Shown here in pieces: positions 35,686-47,282 of a DNA stretch of 64,000 nucleotides (positions within the stretch are counted from its first letter, which is position 1; each line of letters begins with the position of its first letter). Under the pieces are notes generated by a model. It made no database searches. It saw only the letters and a list, made by a program, of their open reading frames with translations, and was not told where the DNA came from. Source of the DNA: Acidobacteriota bacterium (lineage in GTDB: Bacteria > Acidobacteriota > Vicinamibacteria > Vicinamibacterales > UBA2999); contig JAUYQQ010000015.1 of the NCBI GenBank assembly GCA_030697165.1, forward strand, positions 228,645 through 292,644, given 5' to 3'. Made by a program: the position numbers and the translations under genes.

Positions 35686-37398
35686 ATGTCTCGCGTCCAC
35701 CGCGCCGCCGCCGTGCTCCTGCTCACGGTCGTCACCATGACATCTGATTCCTCTGCGCAGACTCGCAGGATTTTCTGGGGCGACGAGGTGCCCGCCGGCT
35801 GGTCCGGCCGGTGGCCGGCCGACCTGCTGACCGTGCCCGAGCGCACCAACTGGACCCGCACCATGTCGACGCTGCAACTGCACGAGTGGATTGCGGCGGT
35901 CAAGCTCAAGACCGAGTTCCTCCACGTCGAGACGATGTTCCGCAGTCCGCTCGGCAAGGCGGCACCGGTGATGATCTTCGCCAACCCGCGCGTCACTTCG
36001 CCCGAGCAGGCGAAGGCGTCTGGCAAGCCGGTCGTCTTTTTGCTGGGCAACATTCATCCGCCCGAGCCCGAAGCGGCCGAAGCGATGGTCGTGCTGGCGC
36101 GCGATCTCGCGTCGGGCTCGCGCGCGGCTCTGCTCGAGAAGATGATCGTAATGATCGCGCCGGTCTACAATGTGGACGGCACCGACACGTTCGTCACGCA
36201 GAACGGCGGCTACGGCAGCGAGACTCCGTACATCCAGGGCGTCCGCGAGAATTCACAGGGCCTCGACCTCAACCGCGAGGGCGCGAAACTCACCTCGATC
36301 GAATCACAAGGCCTCATCCGCACGCTGAACGCCTGGGACCCGCTGCTCTTTCTCGACGGCCATCTGATGAGCCGGGTGAACCATGGCTACGCCAACACCT
36401 ACGGCACCGCCACCATCCCCGCCGCCGCGCCGGGCCCGCGCGACTACATGACCCACACGCTCTTCCCGGCCGTGCGCGACGCGGTGCGCGCCAACTTCGG
36501 CCTCGAGGTGTTCACGCACGCACTGGCTGTGCCCGACACGTGGCCGCCGAAGGCGTGGAGCCACGACCGCGCGGCCTGGACGGTGGAAGCCAAGATGCTG
36601 GTCAATGCCTACGGCCTGCGCAACCGCTTCGCGATCATCACCGAAACGCCGGGCCAGCCCACCTTCGAACGCCGCATCTACGCGCAGTACGCCTACCTGG
36701 CGGCGCTCGTCGACTACGTCGGTGCCCGCGGCACCGAAATGCAGGCGGTCGCGAAGAAGGCAGACGACGACACGGTGGCGGCGGTGCTGGCGGGCGCCGA
36801 GCAGGGCACGCTCACCAACTTCCTGGACGGCGAGTACCAATCGGCCGGCACCATCGACCTGCTGGCCTATCGCGCGAATGAACCGATGTACCGGCCCGGC
36901 ACGAGCGTGCTCGGCACCAAACCCGGTACCGCGTCGGGACCGCCCGAGCTGGCGCGGGGCGTCGACGACCTCACCAAGCCGGTGGGCACGCGCCGCGCCA
37001 CCGTGCCGCGCGCCTATGTGCTGCCGCCGACGATGGGCGTGGTGGCAGAGAAGCTGAGGCTGCAGCACATCCGCGTGACGACCCTCTCCGCCGCCACGAA
37101 GGTGTTGGGCGAGCAGTTCACGGTCGATCGGATGTACGCGGTGCGGCGCGCCGGCTACGACATGACGACCCTCGACGGGTCGTTCTCGCCCGTGCTGACC
37201 CAGGAGTTTCCGGCCGGTTCGTTCGTGGTTGACATGGCGCAGCCCATGGCGAACGCCGCGTTCTACTATCTCGAGCCGCAGTCGCGCGACGGCTTCGTCG
37301 GCTGGGGGTTGATGGACGAGGCGCTCAACACCCTGGGCGCCGCCGATCGCCCGGTGGTTTATCCCGTCTTCAAGGCGCGACGAATGCCCGGCTCGTAA
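35686..37398 (+). CDS. Exported M14-family metallocarboxypeptidase
   Basis: ATG 35686 follows GGAG and starts a signal peptide (MSRVHRAAAVLLLTVVTMTS). The zinc motif HxxE is His124/Glu127 in GNIHPPEPEA, with the Asn-Arg substrate motif at N196-R197 (LDLNREGAK) and the third ligand His226 in FLDGHLMSR. The catalytic Glu fits ITETPGQP. The protein is 570 residues, so a C-terminal domain of about 200 residues follows the peptidase core. It cleaves C-terminal residues of peptides, or related amide bonds, outside the cytoplasm. Confidence 0.88.
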   Translation: MSRVHRAAAVLLLTVVTMTSDSSAQTRRIFWGDEVPAGWSGRWPADLLTVPERTNWTRTMSTLQLHEWIAAVKLKTEFLHVETMFRSPLGKAAPVMIFANPRVTSPEQAKASGKPVVFLLGNIHPPEPEAAEAMVVLARDLASGSRAALLEKMIVMIAPVYNVDGTDTFVTQNGGYGSETPYIQGVRENSQGLDLNREGAKLTSIESQGLIRTLNAWDPLLFLDGHLMSRVNHGYANTYGTATIPAAAPGPRDYMTHTLFPAVRDAVRANFGLEVFTHALAVPDTWPPKAWSHDRAAWTVEAKMLVNAYGLRNRFAIITETPGQPTFERRIYAQYAYLAALVDYVGARGTEMQAVAKKADDDTVAAVLAGAEQGTLTNFLDGEYQSAGTIDLLAYRANEPMYRPGTSVLGTKPGTASGPPELARGVDDLTKPVGTRRATVPRAYVLPPTMGVVAEKLRLQHIRVTTLSAATKVLGEQFTVDRMYAVRRAGYDMTTLDGSFSPVLTQEFPAGSFVVDMAQPMANAAFYYLEPQSRDGFVGWGLMDEALNTLGAADRPVVYPVFKARRMPGS

Positions 37399-37495
37399 AC
37401 CGAACTGCGGCCTGCCGCGGCAGACCAAGTGGCGCCTGGCGCGCTTCGAGCGCGAAGCCAGGGCACCGATCCGGTTCTATACTGCCTTCGACGAC

Positions 37496-38740
37496 ATGGA
37501 CGCCGCTGACCTCTCGCCGATTCCCGAGTCGCAGCGCTCCCAGTCGCCGTTCGACCTCTTCCTGATCTTCGCCGCCGCCAACGTCGTCGCCACGACGCTC
37601 CAGACCGGCGCGGTGCTCGGCTCGCGCTACGGCAGCACCGACGCGGTCGTGCTGGTGGTGTCGGGCGCGGTCTTTGGCGCGCTGCTCGTCGCGCTGCTGG
37701 CGCCGGTCGGCTCGCGTTTCGGCGTGCCATCGATGATTGCGGCCCGGGCGCCGCTTGGTTTCCGAGGCGCGCAGCTGGTGTCGGGCCTGCTCTACCTCAC
37801 CAACTTCGCATGGATCGCGGTGAACAACACCATCGCGGCATCGGTCTGCGCGCAGTTGCTCGGTGGCGAGTCGAACGCCCGGATCTGGGCGGCCGTGCTC
37901 GGCGTGCTGGCCACGGCGATCGTGGCGCGCGGTCCGCGAGCGGTCGGTCACGCCGACCGCGTCGCGGTGCCGCTGATGGTGATTGCCGGCTCGATGTTGA
38001 CGTGGGCGGCCTTCACCCTGCCGCCCATGACGGCGGCGGTCAGCAGCGAACCCGCCCCGCCGCTGCTCTGGGGGATCGACGTCGTGATTGGCTACCAGGT
38101 GTCGTGGCTGCTGATGTTTGCCGACTACTCGCGCTACACGCGCTCGCCCCGCGCCAGCGCCACGGCGGTGTTTGCCGGCCTCGCTTTGCCCGCCCTCTGG
38201 CTGATGCCGGTGGGCTGGAACCTGGCCCGCATTGCCGGCAGCGCCGATCCCGGCACGATGCTCGCGGCGGCGGGCGTCGGCTGGTGGGCGGCGCTGCTGG
38301 TCGTGCTGGCGACGGTGACCACCAACTTCGTGAACATCTACCTGTCGTCGCTGGCGTGGCGGACCCTGGTCCCGCGGTCCACGGGGGTGGGCTCGGTCTG
38401 GGTGATCGGACTAATCGGCACGGCGCTGGGACTCATCTCGTCGGCGTGGCTGACGCAGTTCGCCGACTTGATGGTGCTGCTCGGCTCGGTGCTGGTGCCC
38501 GTCGGCGGCATCTTCCTGGCGCACTTCGTCGTGCTGCGCGCGAAAGTCGATGTTGACGGCATCTACCAGACGGCCCGAATGCCCGCCTTCACCGCCGCCG
38601 GCGTGGCGGCGTGGCTGCTGGGATTTGCCGTCTACAAGCTGGCAGCGCCGATTGGCGCCACGCTCCCGGCGCTGGCCACGTCGATGATCGTGTATTTGTT
38701 GCTTGGCCAACGCGGGGCGGGGCCCCGCGGGCGCTACTAG
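37496..38740 (+). CDS. NCS1-type nucleobase:cation symporter
   Basis: This 414-residue protein has about 12 hydrophobic segments and the NCS1 layout. Typical stretches are FDLFLIFAAANVVATTLQTG, GSRFGVPSMIAARAPLGFRG (near TM3), and FAWIAVNNTIAAS. NCS1 permeases import cytosine, uracil, allantoin, hydantoins or related compounds with a cation. The substrate cannot be fixed from sequence. Its 3' end overlaps the porin-like gene by 4 bases (convergent). Confidence 0.82.
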   Translation: MDAADLSPIPESQRSQSPFDLFLIFAAANVVATTLQTGAVLGSRYGSTDAVVLVVSGAVFGALLVALLAPVGSRFGVPSMIAARAPLGFRGAQLVSGLLYLTNFAWIAVNNTIAASVCAQLLGGESNARIWAAVLGVLATAIVARGPRAVGHADRVAVPLMVIAGSMLTWAAFTLPPMTAAVSSEPAPPLLWGIDVVIGYQVSWLLMFADYSRYTRSPRASATAVFAGLALPALWLMPVGWNLARIAGSADPGTMLAAAGVGWWAALLVVLATVTTNFVNIYLSSLAWRTLVPRSTGVGSVWVIGLIGTALGLISSAWLTQFADLMVLLGSVLVPVGGIFLAHFVVLRAKVDVDGIYQTARMPAFTAAGVAAWLLGFAVYKLAAPIGATLPALATSMIVYLLLGQRGAGPRGRY

Positions 38741-39888
38741 AAAATTCCAGCGCGCTTGAGGCTGGCCGTCGGGTTGAAGGTGATGAACAAGTCGAAGCGG
38801 TGCTTCAGCGGGATCGGGAAGTCGACGTTGAACGCCTCGCTCTGGAACCAGCCCACGGACAGGTCTCGCGTCAGCGTCACGCCGCCGATCGAATACCAGC
38901 GATGGCCGGTTTCGTAGCGATCGCCGTTGAAGGGAATGGTGCCAACCGTGTAGTTGCGATCAACGGACATTACGCCGCCCGTGACGCTCAGGCGCTTCCA
39001 GCGCGCGTCAGCGGCCGCGTGGAAACCCTGGCCATCATCATCCGACACCCGTTGGTAGGCTTCGAACTTAAGGGCAGTGAGCAGTTTGACGGTGGCGGGC
39101 ATGCGCAAGTTGATGCCTTGCCGGATGATGTCGCGCCCGTCTTCGTGCGTGTAATCCACCGAGGCGGCGGCACGCGGTCCCAGGCGGAAGCCAACCAGCG
39201 CCTGTCCGTAGTTGAGGTCGGTCATGCGGTCGAGACGCTTGAAGACGTTGACCTCGCGGAAGTCGCCGAAGTGCCCGGCGGTCACGGCGATCTGCGTGAC
39301 GCGGCCCTTCGACGGCCTCACCGTCACGCGTTCGCCGACGATGTAGGCGTCGGAGTCGTAGGTCAGGTGCTCGGCCATCTCGCCGCGGTTCATGAACAGG
39401 CCGCCGGCCTGCAACTCCAAGCCCTTCACTGGCTCCGCCGACAGAAACAGCTGCTTCACGTTGAAGGCACCCGAGTACTGGCCGAGGCCGCCGCCGGTGT
39501 TGTTCCAACTGGAAGGCAGCGTCGATCCGGTGGAGGCCAGTGTCCCGATGCTGTAGCGGCCGGCCTGGTCGAACAGAAAGCGTCCGCGCAATTGCGACTG
39601 CCACTGCAGTGAGCTGGAATTGAGGCGGCCGGCGCTGTTCTTGTACCACCGGAACCGCGAGGCCGCGTGCACCGACTGCACATCGAGCCAGCGTCTAATT
39701 GCAGGGGCTGGTGGGGCGGGTTGGGCTGGTGGGGCCGGTGGCGCGGGTTGTGCCATGTAGCGTCCGGCTTCAGCCGGACCATTCGCTTGGGCCAGGGCGG
39801 CCGTCGCATCGAGGCAAGCCAGCAGGAAGACGACGATCAACGTTGGGCGAATCACTAGACGATATAGTGCCTTAAGAAGCTCAGCCAT
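38737..39888 (-). CDS. Outer-membrane beta-barrel porin-like protein
   Basis: The 383-residue product has an N-terminal signal (VIRPTLIVVFLLACLDATAALA), a Pro/Ala-rich linker and then many short amphipathic strands such as GRFLFDQAGRYSIGT, ELQAGGLFMNRGE and RYETGHRWYSIGGVTLT. It ends in an aromatic residue (AGIF), as outer-membrane barrels do. A REP element lies in its linker coding region and supplies NGPAEAGRYMAQ. Function and substrate are unknown. Confidence 0.75.
   Translation of the reverse strand: MAELLKALYRLVIRPTLIVVFLLACLDATAALAQANGPAEAGRYMAQPAPPAPPAQPAPPAPAIRRWLDVQSVHAASRFRWYKNSAGRLNSSSLQWQSQLRGRFLFDQAGRYSIGTLASTGSTLPSSWNNTGGGLGQYSGAFNVKQLFLSAEPVKGLELQAGGLFMNRGEMAEHLTYDSDAYIVGERVTVRPSKGRVTQIAVTAGHFGDFREVNVFKRLDRMTDLNYGQALVGFRLGPRAAASVDYTHEDGRDIIRQGINLRMPATVKLLTALKFEAYQRVSDDDGQGFHAAADARWKRLSVTGGVMSVDRNYTVGTIPFNGDRYETGHRWYSIGGVTLTRDLSVGWFQSEAFNVDFPIPLKHRFDLFITFNPTASLKRAGIF
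39755..39780 (+). repeat. REP hairpin inside the porin-like coding sequence
   Basis: ATGTAGCGTCCGGCTTCAGC followed by CGGACC forms GTAG plus an 8-bp stem (gtccggct/agccggac) with a TC loop. It lies wholly inside the coding frame, in the region between signal peptide and barrel, and adds the residues GPAEAGRYM without a stop. Other members lie at 19684-19751, 43118-43171 and 44045-44140. Confidence 0.85.
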
Positions 39889-39928
39889 GGGTTACACGAA
39901 TGTTACATTTGAGACAGCGACGTGAATA

Positions 39929-40507
39929 ATGCGGACCAGTGAGACTCCTCGGCGGTTGATCGTTGCGATCACAGGGGCCAGCGGCTCGATATTCGGCGTC
40001 CGGCTGCTGGAGATGCTCCAGGGCAGCGGGATCGAAACCCATCTCGTCATGAGCCGCTGGGGCGCGCGCACGCTGGTGCACGAAACCAGCTACACCCCCG
40101 AACAAGTCAACGCGCTGGCGTCGGTCGTGCACCCGCTCACCGACCAGGGTGCGTCCATTTCAAGCGGCTCGTTCGTGACCATGGGCATGGTGATCGCGCC
40201 GTGCAGCGTGCGCACCCTGGCCGCCATCGCCCACGGCCTTGGCGACAATCTGGTCCACCGTGCCGCCGACGTCGTGCTCAAGGAGCGTCGCAAGCTGGTG
40301 CTCGCGGTACGTGAAGCGCCGCTCAACGAGATCCATCTGGACAACATGTTGAAGCTGTCGCGCATGGGCGTGGTGATTGCGCCGCCGATGCCGGCGTTCT
40401 ACGCCCGGCCCACCAGCATCGACGACATCGTCAATTACACCTGCGTCCGGCTGCTCGACCAGTTGGGGATACATGTGGATACAACGCGCTGGGCCGGCCT
40501 CGGCTGA
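39929..40507 (+). CDS. ubiX: UbiX flavin prenyltransferase
   Basis: This 192-residue protein makes prenylated FMN, the cofactor of UbiD-type decarboxylases, from FMN and dimethylallyl phosphate. The flavin site reads AITGASGSIFGVRLLEML, with SSGSFVTMGMVIAPCSV and REAPLNEIHLDNML as further family marks. The length is normal. No ubiD gene lies in the window. It is divergent from the porin-like gene across 40 bases. Confidence 0.93.
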   Translation: MRTSETPRRLIVAITGASGSIFGVRLLEMLQGSGIETHLVMSRWGARTLVHETSYTPEQVNALASVVHPLTDQGASISSGSFVTMGMVIAPCSVRTLAAIAHGLGDNLVHRAADVVLKERRKLVLAVREAPLNEIHLDNMLKLSRMGVVIAPPMPAFYARPTSIDDIVNYTCVRLLDQLGIHVDTTRWAGLG

Positions 40508-40800
40508 GGGTCGCTCGCTGCGACCCTCGACTTCGCTCGGGTCGCCCTGAGCCTGTCGAAGGGCGCTCGCTCCTGGGGCTCGGCGCTGCGCGCCTTCGTC
40601 GGGCTCGGCCGCGTCGCGGCCTCGTGGGGGTCGGCGCTCACGCGCCTCCTGGAGGTACGTCCCCACGCCGAGCGAGAGCGACGCGCCCCACGAAGGGGCG
40701 CAGCCCCGAGCCCGACAAGGCCGCGAAGCGGCCGAGCCCCACGGCGGGGGCAATACGCCGCCCCACCAGATATACTCTCCTCTCAGAACTCCGTATTTGC
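40506..40800. repeat. Dense palindromic cluster in the ubiX-VPS10 gap
   Basis: The 306-base gap between ubiX and the VPS10/BNR gene is nearly all inverted repeats. Examples are gagggtcg/cgaccctc (40506-40513 with 40521-40528), cgccct/agggcg around gagcctgtcga (near 40543-40565), gcgcccc/ggggcgc around acgaa, and ggccgc-gaa-gcggcc. Longer arms (gggctcggccgc with gcggccgagccc) join its two ends. The stem word cctgagcctgtcgaaggg is widespread in bacterial genomes as a repeat. No gene is evident; the promoter of the next gene must lie near its end. Confidence 0.75.
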
Positions 40801-40813
40801 AGAGGTTGACTCC

Positions 40814-44044
<3,231 letters not shown>

Positions 44045-44140
44045 ATGTAGCATCCGGCTTTAGCCGGATAGACACCCGTGGGGACAAACCTTCAGGTTTG
44101 TCCCACTCTCGTAGGGCCGGGACTTCAGTCCCGGCCTTTT
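44045..44140 (+). repeat. Three consecutive REP hairpins after the VPS10 gene
   Basis: Right after the TAG come: hairpin 1 (44045-44070, ATGTAGCATCCGGCTTTAGC, stem of about 8 bp), hairpin 2 (44081-44091 with 44094-44104, arms gggacaaacct/aggtttgtccc, loop TC), and hairpin 3 (44115-44124 with 44127-44136, arms ggccgggact/agtcccggcc, loop TC) followed by TTTTCTTT. The third could terminate transcription. Hairpins 1 and 3 carry the GTAG head. Confidence 0.85.
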
Positions 44141-44402
44141 CTTTGGCAGCGGGTTCCGGCGGCCGCGCCGCCCCATCCCGAAGGAACCATCGGTGTCGAT
44201 CCACCTGGTGGCCAACGACACTGCGTGCGTGACGCGCCGATTTCGTGATCTTGCGAGTTGGTGACTTGGTGATTTCGGCATTGGGATTCGGGGATTTGCA
44301 GGTTTGGAGATTCGAGAACGTTGGCTCGGCCAGTCGCAAATCGCAAGATCACAAAATCAGAATGCCACCATCACCAAATCACCACATCACGAGATCCCCA
44401 AA
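44141..44402. other. Gene-free gap with AT-richer partly repetitive sequence
   Basis: Between the REP cluster and the NapB-like stop I see no gene. Bases about 44239-44420 are AT-richer and hold imperfect inverted words, such as gatttggtgatttcgg on one side and caccaaatcaccacatcacg on the other. These look like a degraded hairpin element. Translation in all frames gives only short, low-quality peptides. Confidence 0.5.
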
Positions 44403-44921
44403 TCAGAATTGAGCCGCATGGCACTGCCGGCAGCGCGGACGCTCTGGATGCGATGTCCGGATCTCCACTCGTGACGCCGGTCCCGCGTGGCACGAAAGGC
44501 AGTTCTCCCTTAATTGCAGCGTGTGCGGAATGGTCGGCGGCGCGCCGGGGGTCGCGCGGCCGCCCTTCGACGCGCCTTGCGGCAGCCCCGTGAAGACCGA
44601 TGCGACCATCACCTCGCCGGTCTGGGCCGCGACGTGACACTGCCGGCAGCGCTGAAACAGCCCGGCCGCGCCGGTGCTGCCATGAGGAGAGGCCGGCGCC
44701 ATGCCGATGCCGGCGATCTCGCTGCCATCGTCATCGTGGCAGCTGGTGCAGGCGCCCATCAGCGCGTGTGGAATCACCGGCGGCGCGCCGTCGTAGGCAC
44801 GGCCGGCCGCGCGCACGTCGAGCGTGCGCGCCACGGCCACCGGCGCCGCGTCCTGGCAACCGGCCAGCAGCGTCGCCGCCAGCAACACGAGGCTTAGACG
44901 CGTTCGATACGGATCGCGCAT
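44403..44921 (-). CDS. Tetraheme lipoprotein made of two NapB-like modules
   Basis: This 172-residue protein has a lipobox (LLAATLLAGC) and four CxxCH haem sites: CTSCH, CRQCH, CLSCH and CRQCH. It splits into two similar units. Each reads APPxIPHxL, then CxxCH, then a conserved His, then CRQCH. This is the pattern of diheme NapB (PPTIPH...CLSCH...CxQCH), so the protein is a probable tandem duplication. It would pass electrons to NapA. It overlaps the napA end by 28 bases. The lipid anchor is unusual, since NapB is normally soluble. Confidence 0.8.
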   Translation of the reverse strand: MRDPYRTRLSLVLLAATLLAGCQDAAPVAVARTLDVRAAGRAYDGAPPVIPHALMGACTSCHDDDGSEIAGIGMAPASPHGSTGAAGLFQRCRQCHVAAQTGEVMVASVFTGLPQGASKGGRATPGAPPTIPHTLQLRENCLSCHAGPASRVEIRTSHPERPRCRQCHAAQF

Positions 44922-47251
44922 TTCTTGTAGTCCGGCTGCTTGCTGATGTTATCCATCGCATCCAACGTGACCAGGTTGATCAGCTTCTCTTCATCGAAGA
45001 ACGGCACGAACACCGTGCCGCGCGGCGGCCGGCCACGGCCATCGACCTCGACCACCAGCTCGAGGCTGCCACGCCGGCTGACAATCTTCACCGTGTCGCC
45101 CTTCTTGAGGCTCATCTCCTCGGCATCGGCACGGTTCATCTCGAGATACGCCGCCGGCACGGCCTGGTGCAATTGCTTGATGCGGCGGGTCATCGAGCCC
45201 GAATGCCAGTGCTCGAGCACGCGCCCAGTGGTCAACCAGAACGGATAATCCTTGTCCGGCGATTCCGCGGGCGGATGATACGGCCGCAGCCAGAACGCCG
45301 CCTTCTCGCCGTAGCCGACCGCTTTGTAGAAATGCGCGCCCTGCGCCTTCTTCACATAAGGGTCGTACCCCGCGGTGTAGCGATAGAAGGTTTCCTTGCC
45401 GTTGACGACCGGCCACACCATGCCACGCGTCTGCTTCAACTGTGCGTAGGCGGCGAGGTCCTTGCCGTGGCCGACGCCGAACCGGCGGTACTCCTCGAAC
45501 ATCGGCTCGTGCCAGTTATCGTCGGGCCACGGGAACAGGTGGCCCATCCCCATGCGCTTCGCCACCTGGATGATCGCCCACGCGTCTTCGCGCGCCTCGC
45601 CCGGCGGGTCGACCATCTTGTTCCACTGCTGGGTGCGCCGCTCGGTGTTGCCAAACACGCCTTCGCGTTCGACCCACCCAGCCGCCGGCAGGATCAGGTC
45701 GGCCATCGCGGTCGTCGGCGTCGGGTAGATGTCGCTGACGACGATGAACTTGCCGTCGTTGGGGGTGCGGTCAAAACGCGACCGGTTTGGCAGCGTGACC
45801 CAGGGATTGGTGGTCTGGATCCACATCGCCTTGATCTCGCCGCGCTTGAGGGCGCGGAACATATCCACCGCATGGTGGCCGGGCTTCGCGGAGATGGTGC
45901 CTGCCGGGACGTTCCAGATGTGCTCGGCCTCGGCACGGTGCTCGGGGTTGGTCACCACCCTGTCGGCGGGCAGGCGGTTGAAGCTGGTGCCGACCTCGCG
46001 CGCGGTGCCGCAGGCGCTCGGCTGGCCGGTCAGGCTCAGCGGATTGGCTCCCGGGCGGCAGATCTTGCCGGTGATCAGGTGCAAGTCCGTGATCAGGTTG
46101 TTCATCCACGTGCCGCGGGTGTGCTGGTTCACGCCCATGCACCACAGGCTGACCGTGCCGCGCGGCAGGTCGCCGTAAATCCCCGCCAGGCCATGAAGCT
46201 GCGGCACCGGAACGCCGGTGATCGCGCTGACCTTCTCCGGCGTGTAGTCCTGCAGGAAGGCCGACAATTCGTCGAGCGAACTGGGCTTCGCCACGTCCTC
46301 GAAGGTGTAACGCTCCTTCTGATCGTCGAAGCACCCGTAGCCAATGGCCTTCAGGTCCTCGATGCCGCGGCGGAACACGACGTTCTCGTCGATGAACGCC
46401 TGGTTGATACGGCCCTGCGCCACCAGCAAGTGCAGGATACCGTTGGCCAGCGCCAGGTCGGTGCCTGGCTTGAACAGCACGTGCATGTCGGCGTAGTCGG
46501 TGGTCGGCGTGCGCCGGGTGGCAATATCGATGATCCGGGTCGCCGGCTTGAGGCGCTTGGTCTCGAGAATGCGGCTGAACAGCACCGGGTGCATTTCGGC
46601 CATGTTGTTGCCCCACAGCACAAAATCGTCGCCGCGATCGAGGTCCTGATAGCAACCCATGGGCTCGTCGCTCTGGAACTGGGTCATGAACCCCGAGACC
46701 GCACTGGCCATGCACAACCGCGCGTTGGGCTCGAGGTTGTTGCTGCGCATGCCTGCCTTGACCCACTTGAGCGCGGCGTACCCGTCAAACACGGCCCACT
46801 GTCCCGACCCGTACATGGCCACCGACTCGGGGCCGTGCTGCGCCAGGGCCTCCGTGAACTTGGCCGCAATCAGGTCGAGCGCATCGTCCCAGGCGATGCG
46901 CGAGAAGGTGCCGTCGTCGTTGCGCTTCTGCGGATACAGCAGCCGATCTTCGCCGTAGAGCAGGCCCGGCAGGTGGTAGCCCTTCACGCACAGCAGGCCG
47001 CGATTGACCGGACTGGCCTCGTCACCGCGCACCGCCACGACGCGGCCCTTCTCGACCCCGACCATCACGCCACAGCCGGTGCCACAGAAGCGGCACGGCG
47101 CCTTGTCCCACGTGACCGAGGCGCGGTCGATCGGCTCGCCGCTCGCGGTGAGGCGCGCCGCCTCATCCTTGTCGGCGCACGAGTACGCGGCGACCGCCGG
47201 CACCGCCACGGCGGCCATCTTTAGAAACGTGCGTCTCTCTATTTCGCCCAT
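44894..47251 (-). CDS. napA: Periplasmic nitrate reductase catalytic subunit
   Basis: NapA reduces nitrate to nitrite in the periplasm, using a molybdenum bis-MGD cofactor and one [4Fe-4S] cluster. The Tat signal is ERRTFLKMAAV (ATG 47251). The cluster ligands are C53, C56, C60 and C88 (CRFCGTGC...LLCVKG), and the Mo ligand is C180 in NARLCMASAVSGF. DEPMGCY, VLWGNNMAEMHPVL and TGRVLEHWHSGSMTRR match NapA rather than NasA. At 785 residues it is slightly short of NapA from enteric bacteria. No napD chaperone is next to it. Confidence 0.95.
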   Translation of the reverse strand: MGEIERRTFLKMAAVAVPAVAAYSCADKDEAARLTASGEPIDRASVTWDKAPCRFCGTGCGVMVGVEKGRVVAVRGDEASPVNRGLLCVKGYHLPGLLYGEDRLLYPQKRNDDGTFSRIAWDDALDLIAAKFTEALAQHGPESVAMYGSGQWAVFDGYAALKWVKAGMRSNNLEPNARLCMASAVSGFMTQFQSDEPMGCYQDLDRGDDFVLWGNNMAEMHPVLFSRILETKRLKPATRIIDIATRRTPTTDYADMHVLFKPGTDLALANGILHLLVAQGRINQAFIDENVVFRRGIEDLKAIGYGCFDDQKERYTFEDVAKPSSLDELSAFLQDYTPEKVSAITGVPVPQLHGLAGIYGDLPRGTVSLWCMGVNQHTRGTWMNNLITDLHLITGKICRPGANPLSLTGQPSACGTAREVGTSFNRLPADRVVTNPEHRAEAEHIWNVPAGTISAKPGHHAVDMFRALKRGEIKAMWIQTTNPWVTLPNRSRFDRTPNDGKFIVVSDIYPTPTTAMADLILPAAGWVEREGVFGNTERRTQQWNKMVDPPGEAREDAWAIIQVAKRMGMGHLFPWPDDNWHEPMFEEYRRFGVGHGKDLAAYAQLKQTRGMVWPVVNGKETFYRYTAGYDPYVKKAQGAHFYKAVGYGEKAAFWLRPYHPPAESPDKDYPFWLTTGRVLEHWHSGSMTRRIKQLHQAVPAAYLEMNRADAEEMSLKKGDTVKIVSRRGSLELVVEVDGRGRPPRGTVFVPFFDEEKLINLVTLDAMDNISKQPDYKKCAIRIERV

Positions 47252-47282
47252 GGCGCACACCCGTTGATCTGCGTTATCTGTG

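Noticed and set aside
37496..38740. Specific substrate (cytosine or allantoin) for the NCS1 permease
   Set aside because: No catabolic genes for these compounds lie nearby, and substrate residues cannot be read reliably.
44321..44593. Plus-strand ORF in the VPS10-NapB gap
   Set aside because: It runs across a degraded repeat and into the antisense of the NapB-like gene.
44600..47224. Very long plus-strand open frame opposite napA
   Set aside because: It is antisense to a complete NapA; its composition is Arg/Ala/His-rich with no domains.
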